NCBI GenBank assembly: GCA_038501625.1
Contig: JAZAYU010000012.1
Span: forward strand, 8,370,001-8,434,000
Reading direction: 5' to 3'
Origin: Corbicula japonica
Lineage: Eukaryota; Mollusca; Bivalvia; Venerida; Cyrenidae
DNA: 64,000 nt
The position numbers and the translations under genes were made by a program. Within the stretch, counting starts at the first letter, position 1. Each line of letters starts with the position of its first letter. Below are positions 44,557 to 56,895 of this stretch, piece by piece. The notes beneath the pieces are model-generated. The model worked only from the letters and a program-made list of their open reading frames with translations. It had not been told where the DNA came from and did not search any database.

Positions 44557-46018
44557 CGTAGGATAGAGCTGTTATACATAGGCTAACAGTGTAGATCAGG
44601 GATTCTAAAATTTCAAAATCCCAATCGGACATTGGCGCCAAAATTGACGTTTCGCCGACTTCCGGTTCGCACAAACTGCGACTTCCGGTCCCCGGTTCAG
44701 CGTATTTCACTCTCCCGTCCCCACTCCATTTCTCTTTTCCGGTATATTTTCTCGTCGGCAATATCCTACAACCTCTCAAAAGATTAATGGTTTTCGAGCT
44801 GTAGACCGAAAAATTCTTTGATCGATTTATAAGAGCGGCACGCGACGTTTGAAGTTTACGGCGATCGGCGTCTTTGTTGTAATACACAAGCATTCCATGC
44901 ATTTAAAACGTGACGTAATGGTTCAAAACAGTTATCTTCAGCAGTGTTCATAGCGATTGTGAAGTGGATTATTTAGTTATTAAAAATGTTTTCTCTCTCG
45001 TAATTTCGGGAGGCAAGTATTCGCTTTATGTTAATATACATCGATCATACCATGTTTTGTAACACTATATTATATTTATAGTTGTTTGAAATATTATTCT
45101 TTTCTTTACCGGATGTAGTAATTTTTGAATCTACGAACTTACAAGAGTCAGCGTATGCAACATTACTCGGAAATAAATGTTGATTACGTAGATTTTTGTA
45201 AATTTGAAATTTATTTGAATCGTTATATGCGTAAGTAACCAAGCCGGTCACTCGAATTTTTTCACATTTAAGTATATATTTATTTGAGCCATTTCAAATT
45301 TGTTGTGAAATGCTAACAGTTCAAGTAAAATTCTCATGATATAAGTTTTCTTTAAATTTAATAAACAGCAATTTTCGGTCGTCGGTCTTTTAGAATTACG
45401 CACATATCGGACTAACATGTCTGTCAATAAAATGTTAACTGTTTTATCGTTTATACGACCATGTGTAAATTTTGCTATCTTAAATTCTGACGTCAGACAG
45501 CCTTTGACTGGCGCAGTCCATTTTTTGGAAATTAAATAACCCGCCCGTTGTTAAAATGAGATCGACCACATCCCGTTTCATCTATGCCGCAGGCTATTCA
45601 TGGAAAGTGTAGTCGTGGTAGTCATGGTAGCAGACTTGTGAAGTCGCTAATTGACAGGTTAATAGCTGATTAAGCTGTGAAAAAATGTACATGTAGGTAA
45701 TTTTGTAACAGTTTGTAGGCCAATATTCATGACCGATTTTTTTAACCAATTTTGAAATTTCAATCGGACATTCTTCCCGAAAATCGGTCAATGACCGGCC
45801 TGCCGACGATTTTAGAATCCCTGGTGTAGATCCAGTTTAGCCGGATTATTCATGCCATTTGATGTGGATCTACATTGGTTACCTCTTCTTCAGGAATAAC
45901 CTGAGGAATCCAAAGCAAACAGTGAAGATCCTGATCAGATGGCACAGATGTGCTGGCCGATCTGGATCTACACTGTTTGCCATGGGATAACAGCTATCTC
46001 CCTTGGAGTTAGGCGTTA
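44557..46018. repeat. Family B copy split by a hAT element
   Basis: The left part (CACCGTAGGATAGAGCTGTT to ACAGTGTAGAT) and the right part (GTGTAGATCCAGTTTAGCCG to CTCCCTTGGAGTTAGGCGTT) join seamlessly when the 1,227-bp insertion and one copy of its target duplication are removed, which validates both boundaries. Confidence 0.85.
44597..45823. mobile_element. 1,227-bp non-autonomous hAT element
   Basis: The terminal repeats CAGGGATTCTAAAA and TTTTAGAATCCCTG are perfect over 14 bp. The element is flanked by exact 8-bp direct repeats GTGTAGAT at 44589-44596 and 45824-45831. CAGGG ends plus an 8-bp duplication are the hallmarks of the hAT superfamily. AATCGGACATT occurs subterminally at both ends in opposite positions. 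The interior shows no transposase motif in any frame I could follow, so mobilisation must be in trans. The left 300 bp are CpG- and pyrimidine-rich (CTTCCGGTCCCCGG), unlike the AT-rich remainder. Confidence 0.92.
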
Positions 46019-46144
46019 ATGGTAAGGATGTGTTGGTGTACCTCACCCATCCTTGTCCCAGAATGCTTCTGTCAACCAGGATCAAAATTCTGTGATAAAA
46101 CAAACTAGAAACTGTGTCATCTACACCTTGTGATCTGTGACTGA

Positions 46145-46983
46145 TGAAATGGCAGTTAACCCTTCAGGCCTCGATAAATCCACTGGCCCGCTCGCATTTG
46201 CGAGTGAAAGTTCACATCGGGCGAGTAAAAAGTTGACCAAACTCGCCCGGCAGGGCGAGTGAGATTCTCCAAGTCCAAATGCTGCTTCTCTAAACATTAA
46301 TTAATAAAGTTATTCGGTAAAACAATCAAACTGCAGACTGCATAAACTGTCAAACGAAAACCGGAAACCGACGTCACACCTGCCGATCGCGTATGAATAA
46401 AACATTGCCGAATGCTACAACGTTATGGAGTTAATCGATTAATAATTCATTGAAGCAGAGTGCGTTAGAAGTTTAATAAAATATAAATACAGGCTATTTC
46501 GAAGATTATATATTAAATGTATAAAAACTATTATTATCAATTTATAATTGACTAAGCCGGTTATGCCGATACAGACTGATTTTTCTCGACTAATAACCGC
46601 GCACCAGAGGCTTGGCCAAAGAACATTGTTCTGATAATGAAAGATCTAGTTTAAATCGAGCAGCATAATATAAAAATGGCGTCTGCAAAATAGAAAAGCA
46701 TCAAGGGCGAGTACATTTTGTGAACGGCAAGTAAATTGTTAGGATCACTCGCCCTGCAGGGCGAGTGACCCTGGAAAAATTCTTCGAGGCCTGCCCATGT
46801 GCAAAGAGTGTAAAGCAAGATCAGCCAGCACATCTGGGATATCTGATCTGGATCTACAATATCAGCTTTTATATTCACCAGGTTATTTCTGACCATGATC
46901 TGATAGTACTTATGTGCCATGTGATCTGGATCTACACTAATCACCCATGGAATAAAAGGTGTGTCCTTGGAGTAAAGGGTTAA
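46145..46983. repeat. Family B copy interrupted by a second hAT-like element
   Basis: The only left part is TTAACCCTT (46157-46164). After the insertion B continues with CCCATGTGCAAAGAGTGTAA, a hinge (CACCAGGTTATTTCTGACCA) and the right end CCTTGGAGTAAAGGGTTAAG. About 25 bp expected between the two parts are missing, so a deletion accompanied or followed the insertion. Confidence 0.72.
46165..46793. mobile_element. 629-bp hAT-like inverted-repeat element
   Basis: CAGGCCTCGA at the left matches TCGAGGCCTG at the right. GC-rich subterminal motifs are symmetrical: ACTCGCCCGGCAGGGCGAGT near 46239 and the longer palindrome centred in CACTCGCCCTGCAGGGCGAG near 46746. The CAGG-type end and structure fit hAT, but no 8-bp target duplication is visible (flanks TAACCCTT and CCCATGTG). 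The middle is AT-rich without coding capacity. Confidence 0.72.
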
Positions 46984-47431
46984 GTGTTGATCATTGGTAT
47001 GCAATGTCAAAGAAATTATCAAGAACACCCTCAAATCTCAGCGTCAGATCATTTGCTTTTTTGAATTACTTGAAAGTGGACCACAATTTAAAGGACAGTT
47101 ATTTCTATCAACTTAATGAAATACTTGATAAAATGATAGCATAAATAGGTTACCGACTGAATTGTAATTGTTTATCACTCACACATCTCTGAATATTTGC
47201 CACATATGAATTTTGCCACTGGCAGATTGAATATTTAGTAGTAAGTCCATCACGAAATTTCTCTAAGTTGATGATATTAAGTACTTTTACTAGTACTTTG
47301 ACATTTATAATGTTTTATTTCTTGTTTTTTGTTTGTGGTTTAAAAACGCAAAGAAAAAGAAACATAATTGAACATAAATCAAGTTCATAAGTCATGGTAA
47401 TTTATGTAATACATTGTACTTAAAAATTATC

Positions 47432-47492
47432 TTGTGATGCTGTGTGGCAGTTGACTATCAGTAATGATGTTGTGTCGCAGTCAACTATCAGT
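47432..47492. repeat. ~30-bp direct duplication
   Basis: TGATGCTGTGTGGCAGTTGA..CTATCAGTA is followed directly by TGATGTTGTGTCGCAGTCAA..CTATCAGTT. Two units only. Confidence 0.65.
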
Positions 47493-47689
47493 TAAACAAC
47501 AATGAACACCTGCGGATACAGATCAAGGTCATAGCTTGAAAGTATTGTCAGATTTCTTTTACATGACCATAAGACCACGAAAGCTGTACAACATAGGAAA
47601 ACATTGCCACATGCTCTTTAATGTTTGTCCTCCATGTAAAAACCTGTTAGGAATAACTGACATCAATTAACAAAAAATAACCTTTAACC

Positions 47690-47912
47690 CTTTCCTCCAT
47701 AATATAATCTTTGATGTCATGGGCGAACAGTGTAGATCCAGATCAGCTGGCACATCTGTGCTGTCTGATCAGGATCTACATTGTTTGCTTTTTGATTTAT
47801 TAGATTATTTCTGACCAGATCTAGATAAGATGACACAGATTTGCTGATTAATTTGGATCATCACTGGTTGCACATGCATAACGAAGCATATATATGGAGG
47901 AAAGAGTTATTG
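47690..47912. repeat. Family B copy
   Basis: TTAACCCTTTCCTCCATAAT, hairpin 1 intact (AGTGTAGATCCAGATCAGCT to TCAGGATCTACATTG), hinge TGATTTATTAGATTATTTCT, damaged hairpin 2, right end ATATATGGAGGAAAGAGTTA. Confidence 0.82.
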
Positions 47913-47979
47913 CCCCTGGTGTCCTGGCTAAAGTAATATTTGTATGCTACCGACTAGAAATGTTATCTGAATTTGAATA

Positions 47980-48180
47980 AAGCCTTTACTCTATATATAT
48001 GGGCTTGTTCGCATAATGTAGATCCACATCAGCTCCCATTTGATCTGTGGTCAGAAATAACCTCACAAATCTATAAGGGAACAGTGCAGATCCTGATTAG
48101 ATGGCACAGCTGGCTGATCTGGATCTACACTGTTTTCTCATTGATAACAGCCATATTCCATGGAGTAATGGATAAAGTAT
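47980..48180. repeat. Family B copy
   Basis: CCTTTACTCTATATATATGG opens it. The first hairpin is reduced to ATGTAGATCCACATCAGC and the hinge is inverted (GTCAGAAATAACCTCACAAA). Hairpin 2 ends GCTGATCTGGATCTACACTG and the copy closes TTCCATGGAGTAATGG. It lies less than 70 bp from the preceding copy. Confidence 0.78.
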
Positions 48181-48569
48181 TGGCCACTGTCAGTTATCAA
48201 ATCAAATACTGTTATATTGACCTGTACAAGTCACTTTTTGTACGGTAAATATATTCAAAATGACTTCAGCAGACAAACAAAGAAGACCGCAATTCTTAAT
48301 TCATCCATTAATTTTATTATTCAAAAATGGGAATTCTAAAGTGATATAATATTTAATTTATTCATAGGTTTTATTACCATCTAATGTGATGAATAACAAA
48401 GATCAGTTTACAACGAGGTCCTCTAATGTACGATGTTCATATCAAGTCTATAATCTGATTAAGTATTTGTAAGTTATTTAAATATTCGTAAGACATACAT
48501 TCTAATGAAAGGCTTAGCTTTTTCTGTGACTCATAATAACATAACTTAGGTTTTATCTAAAATATTTAT

Positions 48570-48830
48570 AACTCTTTACTCCATGGAATAGGACTGTTTT
48601 CCCATGGGTGAACAGTGTTGATCCAGATCTGCGCCATGTGATCCAGATCTGCTCTGTTCATGGTATGATTCATAAGGTTATTTCTGACTAAGAAGCGAAC
48701 AGGATAGATTGTGATCAGGTGGCACATCTGTTCATCTGCACTGTTCGTGGCTTGATTCATTAGGTTATTTCTGACCAAGAAGCAAACAGGTTAGATCCTG
48801 ATCAGGTGGCACAGTTGTTCTAAACATCAA
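48570..48830. repeat. Family B copy with duplicated hinge
   Basis: CTCTTTACTCCATGGAATAG; two hinges (GATTCATAAGGTTATTTCTG at about 48668 and GATTCATTAGGTTATTTCTG at about 48753) and two TGATCAGGTGGCACA segments show a tandem internal duplication of about 85 bp. The right terminus is absent. Confidence 0.75.
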
Positions 48831-49784
48831 CCAGTATGACTGGGTCAAAGGATAATGTGCCTAGAATTCAAAATTCTAGACTGGGTGTATTTTCATAAAC
48901 TTTTAATCTGTGCAGGTGAACCTGGGTATTGATGTACATTATAGAAATCAGCAGGATTAACGTCAGGAATTTCCACTTTGATAATAATTATAGGATTATT
49001 CTTCTTTCATCTACACAGACTGTTTTAATTCCAAACAAATTCAAAAACAAATTCAAAAGCTTCGATTTTTACAGCTGCTACTAGTATGTTTGGAGGGATA
49101 TGAAATTTAAAAAAGAGGTGCAAAATTTAATTTCATTAGAGATAATAAATGTCTGTCCCATTGTCCTCTTGCCCTGGGTAAAGCATAAAATGTTGTTTTA
49201 TCTGGTATTGGGTGTTCATCAATACCCTTGACTTCCGAGGGCACCTGCTGGACTTTATTTAAAGTGCATTGGTGGGGACCTTCAGCCGTTAACACCTACC
49301 ATTTGCGGGAGGTAGCCTTCAACTGTTCTTATATCTTCCTCATTTAGATACACTTAGGTCAGGAATGTTTTTGATGTCCAAATAAGTGATGAATGTTAGT
49401 AGCGGAGACTTTTGTACTGTTTAATCTACATATATTTTACGTTAGTGGAGGGTGATTAATTAAGGCATGCATGAGCCGGGATGGTCCAGGGCTTTTCCTG
49501 CTTGGTGATTGATGCAGTGTTTTATACTTGTATTTGACAATAACAGCGGCCAAGATCTTTGTAAAATGAATTCTGGATCAATTTTGGATACATTATGTCT
49601 ATATTGGGCATAATTTGCAGGTATATCATGAGCTCTTTGTTTTAATTTAGTGTTGTTTGTCATTACTTGGCTTGTAAGAGATGAATTTGTTAAAACTCCA
49701 GGTGAAAATGGCTTTACCTTTTGGAAAACTGGCTATTCAGATCAAATTTTAGAATGAATTTGATAAATAGTTGTTTTTTTACGA

Positions 49785-50060
49785 GCGTCCAGGCAGTCTG
49801 ATCACAGTCTACACTGTTTGCTGTTCAATTTTTATTGTGGGTAATGACTATTAGCCAATGTGGGACGAAATTAGATCCAGATCAATCCTTAATCAATGTA
49901 ATCTGACCAGGATCTACACAGTTTGGTTCAAAAATAACATAAGGAATCCAAAAAACAAACAGTGTAGATCCTGATCAGATTTCATAAATGTTCTGGCTGA
50001 TCTTGATCTACATGTACACAGGTCACACATGGGGGTAAATACTCTATCTAGGGTTAATAA
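49785..50060. repeat. Family B diverged copy
   Basis: CAGTCTGATCACAGTCTACA, then AAATTAGATCCAGATCAATC and AAACAGTGTAGATCCTGATC in an order implying a module duplication. The right end is ACTCTATCTAGGGTTAAT. Confidence 0.68.
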
Positions 50061-51434
50061 ATTCAGTTTAAAAAAAAAATGTACAGTTAAATAGTACTAG
50101 TTAAATTGTTCAGAGTTACCCGGAAATTCAGCATCCTTATCAGTCTGGGATAATTTCATAATACAATGTCTGCGCTGAGACAATGGTGACAGTAGTTACC
50201 TGCGGATCAATATGACAGGTATGTGAGGAATGTCATAATCGATACTAGCAGCTTCCTCGTCCTCTCACTGTGTCAAACATCGTTAACAGCTGCCGTCGCC
50301 GCTGCACTACAGTACAAACTTTATTGTTTTCATTTTATTTATAAGTGTCACATCGTGGTTGAACAGGTATGGATGCAATTTTCATCGATATTTAATTTGT
50401 CGGTGCATTATGGAATGTTATTTTATGTTTCTAATCAATGCTGTATTTGTTACGGACTTTGCAAAATAGTGAAGTGCAGTGTTTTAGTTTTGAATTTTCA
50501 TTTTTCTTAAATTATATGGTTGTGTTTTTATGCTGTGTTAGTCTGGTTAGTCTGGATGTTGTATTTGTTTGAAAGGTATGGAAATCCTGTGTGAAACAAG
50601 ATTCTGATCAGAGACAGTTTGTCGTATTTCACCGCAGAAGCAAATCTCTGCCATATGGTAGCTGTACCTGCCATAGAAGACAAACTATGACAGCCGGCTG
50701 ATCTGGCACGAGATCCAGGTTTGATGTTGACATTTCTGAACATGGACAAATACGGGCAGTGCTTGTTGTGACTTTTGCCTTTCTCCGGAGATTAATGCCG
50801 TACAAATTTTGATAATTTGTAATCCAATGAAAGCTCTTTGTCGACTCGGCAGTCATTTATATTGAAATATTATCCCTGATGTGACATAGCCACTGGTTAA
50901 GATTGTCTTCGCCGTAAACCTAATTTGGCATGAATTGACAAAAAGTTAAATTTATTCAACATTTTTCAAAATGTCAGTGAAAAATGTTAAATATGTGATG
51001 TTGTAAATGGGCCAAGGTACATGATATGTTTGTTTTGGATGTTTGAACGATTTTACAATGGAAGGTGTAAAACTGTGAAATCCCGCAAACTGGAGGTATC
51101 GATATCAGGTTTTGAATGCCTTTTTATCTTATTCAATTCTACTTTATTACATCAAGATTGGATAAAAAAAGAACTTTAGGTTGGATTTTGTCTGTGAAGA
51201 ATTTGTGGAGGTATACTGAATGCTGTTATTCATATGGATTTCATTCACTTCTGTGCAAAACTATTGTAAAAATTACTTTATTTCCATATAAAGTTACAAT
51301 AACTGTGTGCATTTAGGTAAGTAAATATGCAGGTTTTAAAATTTTTAAAATTGCATGTCTAAAAGCTTTAAGGTTATACGTTACTCCAAAGTATTTTGTA
51401 TATTTATACATGGGCTATCTGAGCTCGAAATTCC

Positions 51435-51584
51435 TGTGCCCAAGGTTATAAAACTGACCATGGAAACCAGTCTCAAATCTCAAGCATCTGATTGGCTGAA
51501 ATGGTGACTGGTTGCCATTTCAGCCAATCAGATGCTTGAGATTTGAGACTGGTTTCCAAACTCAGCTTTATAACCTGCAACCCT
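51435..51584. repeat. Family A palindrome, copy 10
   Basis: TGTGCCCAAGGTTATAAAAC opens it and TTATAACCTGCAACCCTG closes it. The centre is changed to GGTGACTGGTTGCC, C-to-T/G-to-A changes typical of decay at CpG on both strands. Both CCAAT boxes are intact. Confidence 0.9.
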
Positions 51585-51602
51585 GTTTTCCTAATATACA
51601 AA

Positions 51603-51815
51603 TTAACCCTTTACTCCCTGGGATATGGCTGTTACCCAGTGAGCAAACAGTGCCGATCCAGGTCAACCTGAATATCAGTGCCAATATTAGGATCTTCACT
51701 GTTTGCTTTTATATGCATTAGGTTATTCCTGTCCAAGAAGTGACTAGTATCGATCAAGGATTTACACTGGTCACACACGGGGATATAAGCTGCATATATA
51801 TGGAGTAGAGGGTTT
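51603..51815. repeat. Family B copy
   Basis: AACCCTTTACTCCCTGGGAT, hairpin 1 (CAGTGCCGATCCAGGTCAAC), hinge TATGCATTAGGTTATTCCTG, shortened hairpin 2 (AAGGATTTACACTGGTC), right end ATATATGGAGTAGAGGGTTT. Confidence 0.78.
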
Positions 51816-53380
51816 GAAAGTGGTATGTTGAAATTGTGTTATTAGTGCTCAGGCATTGTATACATTTTAATTAGAGTCTGTAAAATTTCGAGTGTTAATT
51901 TCTGGTAAAAATTCATTTTAAAGAATCAAAATTTCAGTTTTTGTATTTCAAAATGTTACATGTATCCATGCAAAATGCATGGTCAAGGATCTTGGTGGAA
52001 GGGCACTACATCTAGCTTGACGGTCATAATGGATATACAGTTCATTTGAATATCTGGGTTGAATTACAGTTGCTAAGTTTTATTAACTATTTTGTTTACT
52101 TACCAAGTTGGACTTTTTACGATAAGGCATTGGAATGTAGGTTCTTTAGAAACTGGATTACCTAACTTAAGGTTAGAACAAAGGAGTACTTCTTGACGCG
52201 TTGTAAAGGTTAAGTTTGTAAAATAAAAGATAACTTTCATTTTCAAGAATGGAATAATAATGATTTTTGTCATGATTAATAATAGCTTTTTAAATAGTTA
52301 ACAGGTAATTTGAGTTTTGAAAGTTATTTATTTTTATTAGTTTATTTGAAAATCTTTTTTTTTTTCATTGTTCGTAAGCTTTCTGTGTGAAAAATCTTTT
52401 AAGTTATTGTATAGACCTGTTGAGAGACCTCTTGATTGCACATATTTTGTAAACTGAACAGCAAGGTCCATAAATTGAAATTTATGATCACTGTGAATAA
52501 TTGAAGATCAAAAAGAATTTATTACAAATTTAGTGCCGAATTAACTATGTCCACTCTAGCTTTCCATTTATGGTCAACACAGTAAATAAAAGACGTCATA
52601 AATTGGCGATAATTTGCCTTTTTTGAAAAAGGCCTTTTGCATTCCTTGCTAAGCATTTTATTTAACAATGGAGGACAATGGTTGTTGTGATAGAAGATTT
52701 TCTTCTTTGATGATATATCTACAATTTGTCACATTTCACCCTTTTCAAAGTAGTTTTTGCCCTGGTCATTTGTTTTCTTAATGCTAAAATTTGTTACATT
52801 ATTAGTTTTTCTTGAGCCTTTATTTTTAGTATAAAGATATATAAACTGCTGTAGGATGTCAGAAGTTGTAAAACTGGATAAACATTTATTTTAACAGGAA
52901 CGAGAAAGCCTCGGGGATAAATTGGACAGGCATCATGTTATGTTTTGACCATATGTTTTCCTATCGACCAGAATTATGACATCTAAATGTTAAAATATTT
53001 GGTGACATTGATAACATATGTAACATTGCATAATTACGTTACCTTGTTATGTTACAATAAGATTATCAACCAGTATGACTAATACAGTGGACATAATTTT
53101 CATATCATTACAAACAGATCATGGATGTAGTGTGGTGTGCTGTTCCAGAATATAGCTGATTAGCATAGGATTAAGTAAATAACTTTATGGCAGTGATAAG
53201 AATTTATTTAAGTAATGTAAATTTGTGTTTATAAATATTTCATTAAGAAAATGTGGATGATGAACTATGATTGAATATACCTATTCTAGTGATCAGGAAA
53301 AAGAAGTGAATAATAACATGGGGAATTTGACAGAATTTCTTGAAATTGAAATGTAAGTTATAAATCAGAATTTCATCAGT

Positions 53381-53575
53381 TAACCATTTAATCCATAAAA
53401 AAAACTGTTAATTTTGCATGTGCGCCCAGTGCTTATCAGGATGTACACTGTTCATTTCTTGGTCAAGATAAAATCTAACAAAACAAAATTCTAACAATGT
53501 AGATCCTGGCATTTAATAGTTCTCATAATTTCTGTTAAAAAAGGGGTGACCTGTGAAGAGAGTAATTGATTATAG
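53381..53575. repeat. Family B eroded copy
   Basis: TTAACCATTTAATCCATAAA and the GTACACTGTTCATTTCTTGG and AACAATGTAGATCCTGGC segments are recognisable. Most of both hairpins is lost. Confidence 0.5.
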
Positions 53576-53879
53576 TAAGATTTTTTTTCTTGAAGAAAAT
53601 GGTTTTAATTAGTAATATTCATCAACTATAAAAGGAGTGTTGCTGTGAATATATGGATAAATTATATTCATGATGAGCCCCAGGGGCAAAGGACAATAAT
53701 GAGATTACAGGTCAGGTGTGGGCAGCTGTCCCTCACAGGCAGGTCAAAGGTCATTATCTTTTACATTTATGACTTCATCTGATGACCTCATATCATTAAT
53801 CGACTATTGTGGGTCCAAAATATATCTGATGCAAGCTGCCAATCGAGCTATGTTTACTCTTAAAATAACCAATGTTTTC

Positions 53880-54112
53880 ATCCCTTACTCCATGGGATAT
53901 GGCTGTAATCTCGTGGGAAAACTGTAGATCCAGCTCTGATGGCTCATCCATGACATCGGATCAGGATCTGCACTGTTTTCTTATAGATTCATTTGATTAT
54001 TTCTGAGCAAGAGGTAATCAGTATGGATCCAGATCAGATGTGCCAGGTGATCTGGATCTACACAGGTTGCACATGTGGTAAAATTGTATTATAAATTATT
54101 GAGTAAAGAGTT
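53880..54112. repeat. Family B full-length copy
   Basis: CCTTACTCCATGGGATATGG, hairpin 1 reduced (AACTGTAGATCCAGCTCTGA), hinge AGATTCATTTGATTATTTCT, hairpin 2 ending GGTGATCTGGATCTACACAG, right end TTATTGAGTAAAGAGTTAA. Confidence 0.75.
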
Positions 54113-55207
54113 AAAAAATTAATTAATATGAATTAAGAAGTAGCAATTAGCAATAATTTATCAAATAAGATAGAATTGTTTTACAAAGTCAATTTATATA
54201 ATAAGATAAATAAATATAGAGAGAATAAAATAGTCTCTTTTTTTAAATTAATATTTAAATTCTGAAAATTATTTTTAGTTCTTATGTCACATCTAAATAT
54301 GAAATAAAAATTTGATAATAAATTCCTTTTACTGTCTTTATAAAAAAATCTGGAAACTAAGAAGAAAATAACAATAAACAGATTTTTTTAAGATAAGAAA
54401 TTAATAACAAAAGAGAAATTACCGAATTCCAAACACTTGTGGTTTTTACACCAGTTTATTGTTAAATGGTTTCCCAGTTGTGTCCTTTGAAAATAATTCA
54501 CACCTCATTAATAGTTATGTCAACTTTGATTCACTTGTAGCAATTAGTCACTTACTTGTGAATAGTTAATAGAAATAACTTTTAAAAGAGACTTACACCT
54601 CTAATGCAACCACAACAACAAACTTTATTAACAACTTGACATAAATTTTTAATTAAAGGATCAAAAATCAAGAAGTGCTGAAAAATTATTTTTATTTATA
54701 TTTTTTAATATATTGGGACAACAGAATTTTAAATGTCATAATTCTGAATTTTGTAAAATGTAATTTTTCAATACCTATGGAATATCAGATTTTAAGTGTT
54801 TATATAAATTATAAAATAAACATTATTTCTTAGTGCTATTAATTACCAGGATTTTACTCGTTGTGATTGAAAAAAATTTAGAAAAAGGAAACTTTAATGG
54901 TAAATGAAAATTTTTTCTAAATATGACGTTTTTCACTACCTTGGGATGTAAGTTGATTTGACAGTGCAATAACCACAGTAGAAGATAATCAAACTTAACG
55001 CATAATTAATGGAGCTGACAGATGGTGACTAATACCAATATGAAGTCATTGAACATTTCTTGGTGATATCCAATTGCAAGGTAGAGGAGCATTTGAAACT
55101 TTTATTACTATCAGGAATTTATATTTATCATCAATTACAGCAATGTTAACTGATTAGAGTTGACAGTTTCCTTTAATATTATGAAATAGCCTGACCTTTG
55201 CTGTTAT

Positions 55208-55450
55208 TAACCCTTTACTCCATATATAGGGGTTTTATCATGTGCAACCAGTTTAGATCCAGATCAACAGGCATATCAGTGTCATGTGATCTGGATCTAC
55301 ACTGGTTGCATCTTGATGAGAAATAACCAAATGATTCTGAAAGCAAACAGTTTAGATCCTGATCAAACAGCATGGATGTGCTGGCTGATCTGGATCTACA
55401 CTGTTCGAAATCCCATGGGAGAACAGCCATATCACATGGAGGAAATAGTT
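55208..55450. repeat. Family B full-length copy with both ends
   Basis: TTAACCCTTTACTCCATATA opens it. The hinge is inverted (GATGAGAAATAACCAAATGA), and CACATGGAGGAAATAGTTGA closes it. Both hairpins are complete (AGTTTAGATCCAGATCAACA; GCTGGCTGATCTGGATCTAC). Confidence 0.82.
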
Positions 55451-55779
55451 GAGAATTTTCTTCTCTTGTTATGAAATAGCCAGACCTTGGCTATTATGAA
55501 GTTTGTTTACCTTTGTGTAACTAGTGCTAATTGCTTTGGTCAACATCGGTCATTTTCAATGTTAATGTATCATTTATGTATGAAATATGTAAATATTTAC
55601 AGTGACCGAGTTAAAACATGAACAGTGAATCAGCAGGAACGTTGATGTGCACTGATTATAATTGATTATAGATAAGTAGCCAGTCACATGATACTCTGTT
55701 CATATAAAGAATTATGAGCTTATTGCTTATATGGGCAAGATGAATATTTTTCCGTGAGTTTGCTAATAAACGATATTTT

Positions 55780-55993
55780 AACCCATTTATAACTTAATGG
55801 GATATGGCTGTTATCCATTGGGCAAATGGTTTAGATCCAGATCAGCTGGCACATTGGTGCTGTATGATCAGGATCTGCACTAATGCAAAGTGACCAGTGT
55901 AGATCCAGATCAAATGGCACAGATGTGCCATCTGATTTGGATGTACGGTGGTCATCCATGAGGTGAAAGGTTTTTATATGGAGTAAAGGGTTT
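55780..55993. repeat. Family B copy
   Basis: TTAACCCATTTATAACTTAA and GGGATATGGCTGTTATCC at the left; hairpin 1 GGTTTAGATCCAGATCAGCT; the hinge is deleted so that hairpin 2 (AGTGTAGATCCAGATCAAAT) follows almost directly; right end TATATGGAGTAAAGGGTTTA. Confidence 0.78.
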
Positions 55994-56689
55994 AATATAA
56001 CTTGTCTATCACATGTCTCTCCAGTTATCATTGACTATCTATACACTCAGTCATCAATCTTCTATTATTCATACTTTATAAACATTTTGTTGTGAAAGGT
56101 GGGTAATAATAAGCTTAAAGTAGGGTCACATGGTCGGATTATTATTGTAGAACAAGCGTTAAAATTCCTTCTGTGATTACAATTGATAAGATTCAGTCAG
56201 ATTAAGTGATAATAATATGAAAATATAAACTTTAAGTCCTATAGAAATGTTAAAGGTAGGAGGGAAAAACATGATAGCCGTGTCACCAATGTAGATGTGA
56301 ATCAGTCGAGATTGTTTCATTTTTAATGTGTGGACATACTTAAATCTGTACAATATATCTATCACAGTTTTTTGGCTAAGTTAGTAAGCTTATTTTGAAT
56401 TTTCTCAAATTTGTGGATGGATCTGCACAGTATTTCTCATGTTTAAAGCTAGATAAATATATAATAAGTGAATTTTCAATATTTTTTCAGATTAATGAAA
56501 AATCTCAGTTTTTTTATCTATTTAATAAATTTGTGCAAATCATTAACCGAAGTTAAAAATATGGATTTTCAACATGAACTGAACCTCTATAAACTAAATA
56601 CAGTAGAATATTGCAAAACTATTAAAATGATCATTTAATGTCTGCTCCTTGTAAGGTCATAAAATGCAAGATAGTTAATAAATTCCTTT

Positions 56690-56895
56690 AAAGCTGCCTA
56701 TTCACACTTAAGGGTGGAATACATCAATATCTCAGTTGTAATTAATATTTATTATATCACTTTATAATGCATATAAATAACTGAACAGGAGAAAATTTCA
56801 TTAAAACTTTGGACTAAACAGTGCATTTAAGGTTCTGTTGTTACCAAATTTGCCTGTGTTAGTATCACTATAACATCTTTGGCTGTGTTCACAGG
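56690..56895. repeat. Dispersed repeat D, copy 2 (inverted relative to copy 1)
   Basis: AAAGCTGCCTATTCACACTT and AAGGGTGGAATACATCAATA are the reverse complement of sequence at 36423-36482, and the similarity extends toward 56815 (TTTCATTAAAACTTTGGACT). The terminal GCTGTGTTCACAGG is in the same sense as in copy 1. Confidence 0.65.

Noticed and set aside
49107..49295. 62-residue minus-strand frame (GPHQCTLNKVQQVPSEVK...)
   Set aside because: The composition is somewhat protein-like, but I recognise no family, it lacks splice context, and the flanking DNA is AT-rich intron. Left as unexplained.
50213..50221. ATGACAG|GTATGT as a minimal first exon
   Set aside because: It would give a phase-1 donor, incompatible with the phase-2 acceptor at 57485, and no other acceptor is known nearby.
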